Shown here: positions 8,955 through 17,374 of the stretch, in pieces
Numbering within the stretch: the first letter of the stretch is position 1
Layout of the letters: each line of letters starts with the position of its first letter
Origin: G963668345 sp965206025
GTDB taxonomy: Bacteria; Acidobacteriota; Terriglobia; Bryobacterales; UBA6623
Assembly (NCBI GenBank): GCA_965206025.1
Contig: CBDBIU010000005.1
Span: 310,001-374,000 of the forward strand
Reading direction: 5' to 3'
DNA length: 64,000 bases
Made by a program: the position numbers and the translations under genes
Notes under the pieces: generated by a model
Told to the model about the DNA's origin: nothing
Database searches by the model: none
The model's input: the letters and a program-made list of their open reading frames with translations, nothing else

Positions 8955-9845
8955 ATGAACGGGCGAACCCTAGTGCTGCTGGTGCGACGCACGTTCTCCT
9001 CCGCTCTGGAAGACAATTGCTTCAACATTGCCAAGGGCGCCGCGTTCTCCGCCACGTTGTCTCTTTTCCCGGGATTAATCGTTGTGGCCGCGCTGTTGTT
9101 TCGAGGCGACGCCGCGGAAATGGTTGGTGAAATCTCCCGCTTCATGGGCCAGGTCTTGCCGCCTGATGTGCACCATTTACTGACGGACTACTTGTCGATC
9201 ACCGCGGGCCGCTCGACGGCTCTTTTAGTGGGCGCCGGCCTGGTGGCGATCATGTGCGCGGCCGAGCTGATGATCAGCCTGATGGAGGGTTTCCGCGCCG
9301 CTTATCACCTGCCGAAAGTCTGGTCGGGCTGGAAAGAGCACGCCGTAGCCCTGGGACTGGTTTTTTTGGCGGTTGTCCCCGTGGCGGCGGCCAGCGCTCT
9401 GCTGGTGTTTGGAAGGCTGATCGAAGAGCAACTTGTCGAGAAGGCCGGTGATCCGTGGTGGGCGGTTTCGATCGCCGGCCTCAGCCGCTGGGTGCTAGCG
9501 ATGGCAACCATCACGCTGGTGCTGGGCATGCTGTACCATGTGGCGCCCAACCGCCGTCAGCGGTGGAGAGATGTTTGGCCGGGCGCCGTATTTGCCACGT
9601 TGCTCTGGCTCCCCTCAACTTTGCTGTTCGCGCTTTATGTACAATACCTGGCCGTTTATCGCGATCTGTATGGAAGCGTCGCGACGGTGGTCGCCCTGCT
9701 GATTTGGATGTATCTCGTCAGCAGCATCGTCATGCTCGGCTGTGAGTTCAACGTCCAACGGGAACGGATGCGGGAGGTGCCGGCTACAGGTCAGTCGGAG
9801 GCGGAGACTGCGATCGAAAACCCCGCGGCGCCGGCCATCACGTGA
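8955..9845 (+). CDS. YihY/BrkB-family inner-membrane protein
   Basis: A 296-residue integral membrane protein of the YihY/virulence factor BrkB family, with about six membrane helices. Family signatures are visible: the early NCFNIAKGAAFSATLSLFPG segment, and the late GSVATVVALLIWMYLVSSIVMLGCEFN block. The ATG at 8955 has GAGG at five-base spacing; an upstream TTG at 8934 is possible. The biochemical function of the family is unsettled, and ribonuclease BN was an old misassignment. It precedes the glycosyltransferase pair by 12 bases, so they may form one transcript. Confidence 0.88.
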   Translation: MNGRTLVLLVRRTFSSALEDNCFNIAKGAAFSATLSLFPGLIVVAALLFRGDAAEMVGEISRFMGQVLPPDVHHLLTDYLSITAGRSTALLVGAGLVAIMCAAELMISLMEGFRAAYHLPKVWSGWKEHAVALGLVFLAVVPVAAASALLVFGRLIEEQLVEKAGDPWWAVSIAGLSRWVLAMATITLVLGMLYHVAPNRRQRWRDVWPGAVFATLLWLPSTLLFALYVQYLAVYRDLYGSVATVVALLIWMYLVSSIVMLGCEFNVQRERMREVPATGQSEAETAIENPAAPAIT

Positions 9846-9857
9846 TATCATGCTCGC

Positions 9858-10343
9858 GTGAAAAGCCGGCTGCCTGCGTTCACTCTTGCCGCCCTATCGA
9901 TCGCCTGGCTGGCGATCGCCGCCGGTCCCCTGGGAAACCAGTATTCCGAGACAGCCAAGGTGAGAGAGATGCTCGCCGGCCGCTCAGTCGACGAACGAAC
10001 CGCTCTGCTCGACCATCCCGGTTTTCGCGTCGCCGAGGAGATTGGGGCGGCCGTGCCGGGGGACGCCTGCGTGCTTGTTTTGGCCTACGCCGGTCCGGCC
10101 GCCGTTGACTATTATCGGGCGCGATTGGCTTACTTTTTGTACCCCCGCCGTGTGCGGGTGGTCGACCGTGTATCAGCCCCGGCCAAGGGCTGCGGATACT
10201 TGGCCGTGTTCCGCGACTCACCGCAAAATCTCGCCGGCGCACCTTTTCGCGGCACCTGGGACGAGCAGCAACTCGCCGGCCGTCTGGCCGCGCTTGATCC
10301 GGTCTCTGACGGCGATTTCGCCGACATCTTCCGAGCGCGCTGA
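9858..10343 (+). CDS. signal-anchored protein paired with a GT-C-like gene, function unknown
   Basis: A 161-residue protein from GTG with an N-terminal hydrophobic segment (residues about 7-24) and a soluble domain containing YYRARLAYFLYPRRVRVVD. The stop (10341-10343) is 11 bases before the next start, and that spacer contains the next gene's GAGG. I do not recognise a named family. The pairing with a multi-spanning glycosyltransferase-like protein suggests an accessory role in lipid-linked sugar or envelope assembly; that is inference from neighbourhood. Confidence 0.65.
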   Translation: MKSRLPAFTLAALSIAWLAIAAGPLGNQYSETAKVREMLAGRSVDERTALLDHPGFRVAEEIGAAVPGDACVLVLAYAGPAAVDYYRARLAYFLYPRRVRVVDRVSAPAKGCGYLAVFRDSPQNLAGAPFRGTWDEQQLAGRLAALDPVSDGDFADIFRAR

Positions 10344-10354
10344 GGCCTTTGTCC

Positions 10355-11749
10355 ATGATCCTCGTCGGACTCGCGCTCACCTGCTTGGTTGGTTGGCTCT
10401 TACTTCCGTCCAAGATCGAAGGTAGCGCCCTATCCCGCTTGAGCTTTTCGTTTGCCGCCGGGGCCGCCGCGATCTCGCTACAGATGTTCGCCTACGATCT
10501 GGCCGGGATCGGCTGGAGCCGTCTGAGCCTGCTCGCGCCCTGGACAATCGCCTTCCTATGGGAGCTGTATCGCCGCCGGTCGCTTCTGAGTTGGGGCCGC
10601 TGGCGGGACCTCGGCTGGCCGCACGGACTTTTCGCGCTCGGCGTGCTTGCGCCAATTCTCGTTTGGCTTCCCTACGAGCGGACCATGCCGCTGACGAGCG
10701 AGGCCTGGGATGCCTGGGCAATCTGGCTCTTCAAGGCGAAGGCCTTTTACCTGGACGGCGGCGTTCACCCGTTTCTCGAACGAAGCGGCGAGTTCGTTAC
10801 GCAGCCGGGGTATCCTCTGCTCATCCCTCTGTACGGAGCCTTCCTCTACGTATGGAACGGAGGCGTGGCGGACCAAGCCGCCAAGCTGACCTCTCCCTGT
10901 TTCTTTCTGGCCACATTGGGCGTGTTCTATTACTTTGCGCGCCGTTCGGGGTGGAAGACGGCGGCGATGGTGTTCACCGTGTTTTTGGCCTGCCTGCCCA
11001 TGTTCGGCGTCGTTGCGTTCAAGCTGGCGGGCTACGCGGACACGGCGCTGTCGCTCTACTTGGTTGCGGCGGCCGGTTTCTTGTACACCTGGTATCGCGA
11101 GGGCCGGGCCATTGACCTAGCCGCCGCCGCTTTGTCGGCTACCGCGGCCGCGTGGACCAAAAACGAAGGGCAGTTCTTCTTGCTGGGGGTTATCCTGCTC
11201 GGGGCCGTTGGGCTCGTGAGGCGCCGATCGAAATTGGCCGACTGGTGCTGGTTGCTGCTTCCCTCGGCAATTGTTTTGATTCCCTGGTGGGCGGTTCGCC
11301 GGATGCACGGCATCGAAGCGGCCGGGTTCGTGCCGGGTCTGGATTTCGAACCGCGGCTGTTTTGGGTTTCGCTGCGCGCGTTGGCGGCGAAAGCCGGTGA
11401 GCTTGGGTCCTACAACGCGACTTTTTACCTGTTTATCGCCAGCCTTGTCGCCGCGGCGCGATTGAAGCCGGCAGGATCCTTCTGGATCATTCCCGGGCTC
11501 GCGTGTTGGCAGCTTCTGGGAGCGCTGCTGGCTTACGCCACGGGACGCAACGATATCGATTGGTGGCTGGGAACATCGGCCGACCGGATTCTCGCCCAGA
11601 TTGCTCCGCTGGCGCTCCTGCCGGCGGCGCTGGTCATGTCTCACTGGCGGCAGCAGGCCGCGGCGAGTCGGGAAACGCCTCGTCAGAGCCGCCCTGAACC
11701 GCCGCCCTCCGCGCGCCGCTCCCGCAAACGCGGCCGCGGATCCCGATGA
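10355..11749 (+). CDS. GT-C-like multi-spanning membrane glycosyltransferase
   Basis: A 464-residue hydrophobic protein with about ten membrane helices. The first periplasmic loop contains the acidic/aromatic stretch TSEAWDAWAIWLFKAKAFYLDGG, the position where dolichyl-phosphate-mannose-type GT-C enzymes carry their catalytic acid. ATG 10355 is preferred over TTG 10349 because GAGG sits nine bases upstream. The C-terminal tail is short, cytoplasmic and Arg-rich. Likely it moves a sugar from a polyprenyl-phosphate donor in the periplasm. Substrate unknown. Confidence 0.75.
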   Translation: MILVGLALTCLVGWLLLPSKIEGSALSRLSFSFAAGAAAISLQMFAYDLAGIGWSRLSLLAPWTIAFLWELYRRRSLLSWGRWRDLGWPHGLFALGVLAPILVWLPYERTMPLTSEAWDAWAIWLFKAKAFYLDGGVHPFLERSGEFVTQPGYPLLIPLYGAFLYVWNGGVADQAAKLTSPCFFLATLGVFYYFARRSGWKTAAMVFTVFLACLPMFGVVAFKLAGYADTALSLYLVAAAGFLYTWYREGRAIDLAAAALSATAAAWTKNEGQFFLLGVILLGAVGLVRRRSKLADWCWLLLPSAIVLIPWWAVRRMHGIEAAGFVPGLDFEPRLFWVSLRALAAKAGELGSYNATFYLFIASLVAAARLKPAGSFWIIPGLACWQLLGALLAYATGRNDIDWWLGTSADRILAQIAPLALLPAALVMSHWRQQAAASRETPRQSRPEPPPSARRSRKRGRGSR

Positions 11750-11909
11750 GCATGCCTGCGACCAGTCTTGTTGACGGTTGACGCTGTCCCCACCCCCCTT
11801 TACAGTAAGGGTAGAAATCGTTGGTCCGCTCGACCGGCCGGCGGTCCTCGAGCGGGCCGCATCAGCCGGTCAGGTAGGGGGAAGCGCGAGGTGGCCGCGC
11901 CGAACCGCA

Positions 11910-12833
11910 ATGCATTCTCACTCAGTCAGCCCCGCGACAGGCCGTAAATTGCAGCTCTCGCTGTGGATCACGGTGGCCTTCATCGTTGTCGAGTTCGCGG
12001 CGGGCATCAAGGCCCAGAGCTTGGCGCTCCTGTCGGACGCCGGACACAACTTTACCGACGCGCTCGCTCTAGCGTTGGCCTGGTTTGCCTTCCATTTGCA
12101 GTCCAAACCGCCGAATGAAACGAAAACGTTCGGCTACCATCGGGCCGGCGTGCTGTCGGCTTTCCTGAACGCCGTTACGCTGGTCTTGCTCGCCCTTTTC
12201 ATCTTCTATGAGGCATATTTGCGGTTCCTCTCGCCCCGCGAGGTGCAGGAAAATATCATGATCGTGGTGGCCGGCGCGGGGTTGGTCGTCAACATCGCCG
12301 TGATGGCGGCTTTGCGCGCCGACCGCCGCCACGACATCAACATTCGAGGCGCCTTCATGCACATGTTGGGCGACGCGCTTTCCTCGATCGGCATCATCAT
12401 CGGCGGGGTGGTGATTGCCTACACCGGACTGCTGTGGATCGATCCGCTACTGTCGGTTTTGATCGGCGTGCTTATCCTGTGGAGCGGCTGGGACATCATC
12501 CGAGAGTCGTTGAACATTCTGCTCGAAGGATCGCCGCGCGGCATGAAGCGGGAAGACATTTGTCGGGCATTGACGGAAATCGACGGTGTCATCGATGTGC
12601 ATGACGTGCACGCTTGGAGCTTGTCCTCGAACTCGCACGCGCTCAGTTGTCATGCTCTGATCAATGACCTTCCGCCCTCGGCCAGCGACCAGATCTTGAG
12701 GCGCATCAACAACGTGCTGGGGGAACGCTTCCACATCCATCACACCACGATCCAGTTCGAGCACGTGCAGTGCGAGCATGCGGAAAGCATCTGCTCGAAC
12801 CACCCCGTGGAAGTAGCCGCCGACCGCCGTTAG
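11910..12833 (+). CDS. cation diffusion facilitator (CDF) zinc/heavy-metal exporter
   Basis: A 307-residue CDF transporter of the CzcD/ZitB type that exports Zn2+ (or Co, Cd) in exchange for protons. Six membrane helices are evident. The transport-site signatures HNFTDA (helix 2) and HMLGDALSS (helix 5) carry the paired His and Asp ligands. The cytoplasmic C-terminal domain is His-rich (VHDVHAWS, FHIHHTTIQFEH). The ATG at 11910 begins a typical His-containing N-terminus (MHSHS). The stop TAG is also the first three bases of a family C repeat (TAGCCCGC), so the element lies flush against the gene end. Confidence 0.93.
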   Translation: MHSHSVSPATGRKLQLSLWITVAFIVVEFAAGIKAQSLALLSDAGHNFTDALALALAWFAFHLQSKPPNETKTFGYHRAGVLSAFLNAVTLVLLALFIFYEAYLRFLSPREVQENIMIVVAGAGLVVNIAVMAALRADRRHDINIRGAFMHMLGDALSSIGIIIGGVVIAYTGLLWIDPLLSVLIGVLILWSGWDIIRESLNILLEGSPRGMKREDICRALTEIDGVIDVHDVHAWSLSSNSHALSCHALINDLPPSASDQILRRINNVLGERFHIHHTTIQFEHVQCEHAESICSNHPVEVAADRR

Positions 12834-12901
12834 CCCGCTTTTCTCGCCGGGTGGCGGGTCCATCGCATGCTTCAGCCGTCAGTTGGCGAGAAATGCGGGC
12901 T
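12831..12901. repeat. family C repeat (short copy) at the 3' end of the CDF gene
   Basis: Begins TAGCCCGCTTTTCTCGCC and ends GGCGAGAAATGCGGGCT, an imperfect terminal inverted repeat about 70 bp apart. It could fold into a hairpin and act as a transcript end. Other copies are at 19502, 27595, 32666, 48281 and 54054. Confidence 0.7.
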
Positions 12902-13245
12902 GCATGTCATGTAGCCTAAACGACTCATTGAAAGTGGCTTAGACCCATTGGAGCCAGGGCCTCCTTGGATTGGCAAGGTACAATGTCGTTGAAGCTACAC
13001 ACGAAGCTTGTAGCGCGGACCTGGCGCTGTTCCAGCGTCCGCGTCCGTGGGCGGGGCTAGCAGGCCTGGGTGGTCGTTTGCCCAGACCTGCGGCCTTTTT
13101 GCTTTTGTGGCGCACGCATTCTTGCGTGCCGTGTCGCCATTCCTGGCGACATCAAGCTGGGGTGAACCCCTCCGCTGAGACAATTTGCGATAGCGACACT
13201 CGCCGTTCAATGGTTTTTCCTTCTCCCCACAGTCTCTTCTCCGCC

Positions 13246-13522
13246 AGTGTAGTGCGTCGTAAATAGCAATGTTTATTATCTTGGGGACGTCTAGGCAATT
13301 GAGAGGACGTCCGCGATGCGTATTGCTCCCCAGATTGAACTGGACGCGGATCAGCGGTCGCGGGTGGAAGCCATCGTGCGGAGCCGAAAGCTGCTGGCCC
13401 GTCTGATTGAACGGTCGAGAATCATGCTGCCGGCTGCCACCGGCTGCGGCAACAAACCTGGAGAAAGTCAAACGCGCTCGCCGCTCTCTTGATAAACGTC
13501 AATCCGTTTGACGCACTACACT
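13246..13522. mobile_element. IS630-like deletion derivative inserted in the IS3 element
   Basis: Ends AGTGTAGTGCGTC (13246-13258) and GACGCACTACACT (13510-13522) are perfect 13-bp inverted repeats 277 bp apart. Inside is only a short piece of an IS630-type transposase N-terminus (13316-13492). The insertion lies at the 3' end of the IS3 orfB and supplies its stop codon. Confidence 0.7.
13316..13492 (+). pseudogene. 5' remnant of an IS630-family transposase
   Basis: A 58-codon frame from ATG. Its RSRVEAIVRSRK...LIERSRIMLPAA pattern resembles the N-terminal DNA-binding region of IS630 transposases, where a run like RA/RIVLLAA precedes the helix-turn-helix. The DDE catalytic part is absent, so it cannot encode an active enzyme. 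Confidence 0.55.
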
Positions 13523-14773
13523 AGCATAGTCCTCGGCTGGTGAAGCGGAGGCGGGCTCTGGTGGAGACCAACCCGCCGAGGAATAGCCGGCCGGAGACTC
13601 ATCGAAACGATGGTCCGGGGAGCCGGCTTCGGTCGGCTTCCCGTTCGCCCACCCCTTCCCATCGGATCGATAGATCTCCGGATGCCTAAAAAAACTCATC
13701 GTCGCTCCCGCACAAGCCGCCTTCGTCCCGGCGGCCCGCTCGAACTCCTCGGGGGACCGGTAGCCCAGCGCCGAATGCAGGCGGCAGCGGTTGTAGTAGC
13801 GCTCGATGAAGTCCTCGATATTCGCCCGCAGGTGGTCGAGATCCTGATAATCGTTGGCGTAGATCTCCTCCCGCTTGAGCGTCTTGATGAAGCTCTCACA
13901 ACTGGCATTGTCGTAGGGGTTCGCCGGCCGACTCATGCTGGGGATCGCTTGGTGCCGGCGCAGGCTCCTCACGTAGGCGCCTGAAGCGTACTGCACGCCG
14001 CGATCGGAGTGATGGACCAGGCCCGGCGGCGGCTGCCGTTCGGCCATCGCCTGCTCCAGCGCCGCCAGCGGCAAGCGGGCGGCCAGCGTTCGCCCCAGCG
14101 CCCAGCCCACCACCTTGCGCGAGTAGGCGTCCAAAATCACGGCCAGATACACGAACTCGGCCTTCAGCCGGATGTAGGTGATGTCGGCCACCCACAGCTG
14201 ATTGATCCCCCACAGCTTGATGCGGGCGGCTAGGTTGAGGTACACCTCCAGCGGATGATCGGCGTCCGTGGTGGCCACGAAGGCCCGCGGCTGCGCACCG
14301 AGCAAGCCGTCCTGGCGCATGATGCGGGCCACGCGCTTGTGGTTCACCAACATCCCCCGCCGACGCAGTTCCGCCGTCACCCTGCGGTAGCCATAGCGTC
14401 GCCGATGTTCCAGGGCCACCTCCTGGACCGCCGACCGCACTTCCATGTCTTCTTCCTCTGGTATCCGCCCTTGCCAAGACCGATAGAAACCCGCCCGGCT
14501 TACTGGGGCCAGCCGGCACATCCGCTCGACACTCAGTCTGCCTTGCATCGGCATCGACTCCCGGATTTGGTCGTAGACGCCTTCTCGCCACAGCTGCCGC
14601 TGCCGTGGCGTCGAGCCTCGACTTTTTCGAAGGCGCCTTTGAAAAAATCCACTTCCAGCATCTTGTTCCCCAACAGGCGCTTCAAGGCGCGGATCTCCTG
14701 GCGTAGTCCCCGCTCGCGGGAGGCGGCCGGCGGACCGGGGCCCTCCTCGCTCGGCTCCCTCCGATTTCGCCAC
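13499..14773 (-). CDS. IS3-family transposase OrfB (DDE catalytic part)
   Basis: The DDE integrase core is complete: first Asp in WVADITYI, second in HSDRGVQYAS, Glu in NPYDNASCESFIKTLKREE. The upstream helix-turn-helix (LSVERMCRLAPVSRAGFYRS) and HTH_21-like segment are present. The open frame reaches 14773, but real homology starts near 14640. It is normally made as an OrfAB fusion by -1 frameshifting at the A-rich site CGAAAAAGTC (about 14623-14632). The last few codons before the stop come from the inserted IS630 derivative, so the native C-terminus has been replaced. Confidence 0.88.
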   Translation of the reverse strand: MAKSEGAERGGPRSAGRLPRAGTTPGDPRLEAPVGEQDAGSGFFQRRLRKSRGSTPRQRQLWREGVYDQIRESMPMQGRLSVERMCRLAPVSRAGFYRSWQGRIPEEEDMEVRSAVQEVALEHRRRYGYRRVTAELRRRGMLVNHKRVARIMRQDGLLGAQPRAFVATTDADHPLEVYLNLAARIKLWGINQLWVADITYIRLKAEFVYLAVILDAYSRKVVGWALGRTLAARLPLAALEQAMAERQPPPGLVHHSDRGVQYASGAYVRSLRRHQAIPSMSRPANPYDNASCESFIKTLKREEIYANDYQDLDHLRANIEDFIERYYNRCRLHSALGYRSPEEFERAAGTKAACAGATMSFFRHPEIYRSDGKGWANGKPTEAGSPDHRFDESPAGYSSAGWSPPEPASASPAEDYASVVRQTD

Positions 14774-14901
14774 CTGTACAGCAGCCCTCGGTGAATCCCC
14801 AGTTCCTTCGACAGCGCCGTCACGCTCTCGCAGCTCTTCAGCCGCTCCAGTGCCATCTTCCGGTATTCTTCGGGAAACTTGTAAACTCGTCTCTTGCCCA
14901 C
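14533..14901 (-). CDS. IS3-family transposase OrfA
   Basis: A 122-residue frame from GTG with AAAGGG about ten bases upstream. Residues about 8-50 form the helix-turn-helix (FPEEYRKMALERL...SVTALSKELGIHRGLLYRW), followed by a leucine-zipper-like helix ending LEVDFFKGAFEKV, as in IS3 OrfA. Beyond about 14630 the frame is out of register with the conserved protein, consistent with -1 frameshifting into OrfB. OrfA alone usually acts as a transposition repressor. Confidence 0.85.
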   Translation of the reverse strand: MGKRRVYKFPEEYRKMALERLKSCESVTALSKELGIHRGLLYRWRNRREPSEEGPGPPAASRERGLRQEIRALKRLLGNKMLEVDFFKGAFEKVEARRHGSGSCGEKASTTKSGSRCRCKAD

Positions 14902-15022
14902 TCGCAGTCCCTTTCCCCGCTAAAGTGTCGCTATCACAACTGTCTCATTCTTTGGGGTTCACTCCAGCACGCAAGAATGCGTGCGCCACAAAAGCGAAGA
15001 CCGCAGACCTGGCGGGAACCGG

Positions 15023-15173
15023 AAACCGGGACAGCCTCGATTAACCAGACTGTGGACTCTAACTGACTCATTCTATTTAACAGTGTGAGGCGGCCGCAGT
15101 CTTGGCGCTCTCCTATCATATTGACAAAAAATAGTTGCTCACTGACGACCGTATTAACCGAGGCTGTCCAGGT
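15023..15173. repeat. imperfect inverted repeat pair
   Basis: ACCGGGACAGCCTCGATTAA near 15024-15043 pairs with TTAACCGAGGCTGTCCAGGT near 15154-15173, about 110 bases apart, right outside the IS3 flank. It may be a small degenerate MITE. The interval has no gene. Confidence 0.4.
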
Positions 15174-15249
15174 TTCGTCGTCCGGTTTCGTCGTCTATCG
15201 AATAGGTTGTAGTTGCTGGTGGTGCGGTTTTCCTTTCACCGGAAAGTAC

Positions 15250-15858
15250 CTACTCCCATTCCACGCCCCGCTCCCGCAATTCGCCCTTGAGCGTCGCCTC
15301 GTTGCGAAAAACCGTGGCCTCCATGCCTAGTCGAAGGGCCGCTTCGACATTGACGGCCTTGTCGTCGGTGAAGAAGCATTCGCTCGGCCGGCACCCCGCT
15401 CTTCGGACGGCCTCTCGATAGATCCTCTCCGCCGGCTTCATCGAGCCAACCTCGTAAGAAAGAACACAATCGTCGAAATGCCGCAACAGGGGATAGCGCC
15501 TACGGACGGAATTGAAATGCAACTCGTTGGTGTTCGACAGCAGCAACAGAGTGGTTCGGCGCGCGAGGCCTTCGAGAAACGAGTCCGACACCAGAGGTTC
15601 GGGATCAAACATGTTTTCCCAGATGCCGCGGAACTTGTCAAAGCCGACACGTAGGTCAAGAGCCGCTGAAAGCTGTTGGTGAAACGTTGCGCTCGATATC
15701 CGGCCGTGTTCGTACACGCTCGCCAGCCCCGAGGCACTGATCACCTTGGGGATTTCTTCGGCGCTGTAGCGGGTAAGCTTGGCCGCCGCTCGGTAGGCGC
15801 GGGGGAAATCCAGGCCCACGACAACTTCCCCCAAGTCGAGTAGGACAGCTTTGATCAT
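15250..15858 (-). CDS. HAD-superfamily phosphatase, YihX-like
   Basis: A 202-residue haloacid-dehalogenase hydrolase. Motif I is LDLGEVVVG (the second Asp replaced by Gly, as in YihX's FDLGNV). Motif II is LLSNTNELH, motif III the Lys in GSMKPAERIY, and motif IV FFTDDKAVN. An alpha-helical cap follows motif I. YihX itself dephosphorylates alpha-D-glucose-1-phosphate, so a sugar-phosphate substrate is plausible but unproven. The gene is isolated between repeats. Confidence 0.87.
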   Translation of the reverse strand: MIKAVLLDLGEVVVGLDFPRAYRAAAKLTRYSAEEIPKVISASGLASVYEHGRISSATFHQQLSAALDLRVGFDKFRGIWENMFDPEPLVSDSFLEGLARRTTLLLLSNTNELHFNSVRRRYPLLRHFDDCVLSYEVGSMKPAERIYREAVRRAGCRPSECFFTDDKAVNVEAALRLGMEATVFRNEATLKGELRERGVEWE

Positions 15859-15891
15859 CTTCGGTGGTCTTCGAGGGCACTGAGCGAGAAG

Positions 15892-16047
15892 CTAACAGCC
15901 CGCGCTAGAAGTGAAGGTCGCGAAAAATTGGGTATAGCCAGCCAATTCGCTTCCGGCCGAGTGTTTTTTTCTAGGGCCATGGCGGGGGGCGAATCGGTGG
16001 TAGTCCCCATTTTTCACTCCTGTGCGACTTTTGCCGCGGGCTGCCAG
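15892..16047. mobile_element. MITE family B, copy 2
   Basis: A 156-bp element with ends CTAACAGCCCGCGCTAGAAG and (other strand) CTGGCAGCCCGCGGCAAAAG. It shares the internal motifs GCCAGCCAATTCGCTTC and GGGCGAATYGGTGG with the copy at 53307. It is non-coding. Confidence 0.72.
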
Positions 16048-16228
16048 TGCTCGGCCAACGAGTAAGCGGCTGATTCCAACACAGTTTAGTTTGGCAAAAC
16101 CAGCCCCGCACCGCCCGCCCTGCGGCCAATGTGGGACGCGCGGCGGAACAATCCGAGGCCTTGCGGTGTCTAGAGTTGGCAGAGCACCGGGAAGCAAGCG
16201 CTTGTTTTCGACCATTCCGGATAGCAAT

Positions 16229-16257
16229 CGGCCGCCCCTTCCTCTAGTAGGCGGCCG
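16229..16257. promoter_or_regulatory. perfect 8-bp hairpin just before the tonB ribosome binding site
   Basis: CGGCCGCC (16229-16236) and GGCGGCCG (16250-16257) can pair across a 13-base loop, ending ten bases before AAGGAGAG. A structure so near the start could affect translation or mRNA stability of the TonB gene. No T-run follows, so it is not a standard terminator. Confidence 0.4.
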
Positions 16258-16278
16258 GTCTGAAAAGGAGAGATCAAA

Positions 16279-17040
16279 ATGTTCGAGAGGACATTTGTCG
16301 AAAACGGTGACCTGTCGGGGCGCCCCCTGGCGGTGGCGGTCTCGCTACTAAGCCAATGCTTGTTGGTGTGCCTTGGGGCGTTGATTCCACTGCTTTACAC
16401 GAACGCCCTTCCACTCCGGGGATGGGTAAGCCAGTCGCTGGCCGAGCCACCGCCGGCGCTGGGAGGATTGCCGCGGGAGCCGCAATCCGCCCGGCAACCG
16501 AAGGGATGCGCGCCTAGGCGGTTCGAGACCGAAAGCCTGCCGCGGCCGACAACGATTCCGGAGAAAGCAGCTCTGATCACCGAGGAATCTGATCTCCTGC
16601 CTGCCGCCGATGTGTCCCAAAACAACCTCGGGGCGGGCGTGCCGGGGGGTGTATTGGGCAGTGCCGGTCTGGGCGGAAATGGGTTTGCCGAGTTGCTCGC
16701 CCGTCCGCCGGTGCCCCAGGACGCGGAGCGGAGCGAAGTGGAAGTCTCCGGCGAGCCGATGGAAATCGGAGGCGAAGTGCAGGCCGCGAAATTACTTCGT
16801 CGCGTCACGCCCGTTTATCCCTCGCTTGCACGGCAGGCTCGCGTCGGCGGCCTGGTCCGTCTCAGGGCCATCATCAGCGAGGACGGATCTGTCCGCCGGT
16901 TGGAGGTGCTCAGCGGTCATCCACTGTTGGTGGGAATTGCGGTGGAAGCGGTCAAGCGCTGGCTCTACCGGCCGACGCTGCTGAACGGGCGTGCGGTGGC
17001 GGTTATCACGCGAATCGACGTGAACTTCCGGCTGCGGTAG
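16279..17040 (+). CDS. TonB-family energy transducer
   Basis: A 253-residue protein. A cytoplasmic start is followed by one membrane helix (about residues 18-42), a Pro/Glu-rich periplasmic spacer (45-165) and a C-terminal TonB domain (about 168-253). The domain shows the usual PVYPSLARQARVGGLVRLRA opening and AVKRWLYRPTLLNG. It would couple the proton-motive force to an outer-membrane transporter. AAGGAGAG precedes the ATG by six bases. No ExbB/ExbD or receptor gene is adjacent; stand-alone tonB genes of this type are common in Acidobacteriota. Confidence 0.9.
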   Translation: MFERTFVENGDLSGRPLAVAVSLLSQCLLVCLGALIPLLYTNALPLRGWVSQSLAEPPPALGGLPREPQSARQPKGCAPRRFETESLPRPTTIPEKAALITEESDLLPAADVSQNNLGAGVPGGVLGSAGLGGNGFAELLARPPVPQDAERSEVEVSGEPMEIGGEVQAAKLLRRVTPVYPSLARQARVGGLVRLRAIISEDGSVRRLEVLSGHPLLVGIAVEAVKRWLYRPTLLNGRAVAVITRIDVNFRLR

Positions 17041-17374
17041 CACGCTTTCCTGCATCAGGTTCCCGCCTACGCTGAAGCTCGCCACGGGGGACGCTGAAAT
17101 CCAGCACCGTACGTGGGTACTCATTCTCAGCGAGCACGCGGAGGCGGAATGCGCGCCCAGTGATGTCGGGCGGCAGTGGGCGAACCGGCCGACAGGCGAA
17201 GGCTGGTCGCCGGCTCACAGACTGAACCGTGGCCCTGAGGCCGCGGGCCCGCGCCCTAACGGGCACGGCTCTGAGCGGCTCTGATCGCGCTGTTGGTCGT
17301 TTCGGCGGCCGGGGTAGTTGGCCCAACGGTATGGCATCGACCCGCTGTCCCGACCGGCTCTTGCGGCATGCCCG
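17041..17374. other. gene-free convergent spacer with a diverged repeat
   Basis: Lies between convergent tonB and the SprT-like gene. The part at 17250-17340 resembles 2063-2135 and 2323-2345 (shared GCACGGCTCTG, CCCAACGGT and GGCATCGAC words). A minus-strand stretch near 17050-17170 stays open with protein-like composition, but it has no start or recognisable family. I do not call a gene here. Confidence 0.4.

Larger units (their letters stand above)
13082..15010. mobile_element. IS3 element bounded by about 100-bp extended inverted flanks
   Basis: The IS3 core ends lie at 13176 (TGAGACAATTTGCGATAGCG) and 14947 (TGAGACAGTTGTGATAGCG on the other strand), with the TGA...TCA termini usual for IS3. 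Outside these ends the flanks are also inverted copies of each other: GTGAACCCC and GTGGCGCACGCATTCTTGCG occur on both sides, out to about 13082 and 15010. Either the element entered a palindromic repeat or the mobile unit is larger than the IS core. I see no short direct target duplication at the core ends. Confidence 0.75.
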
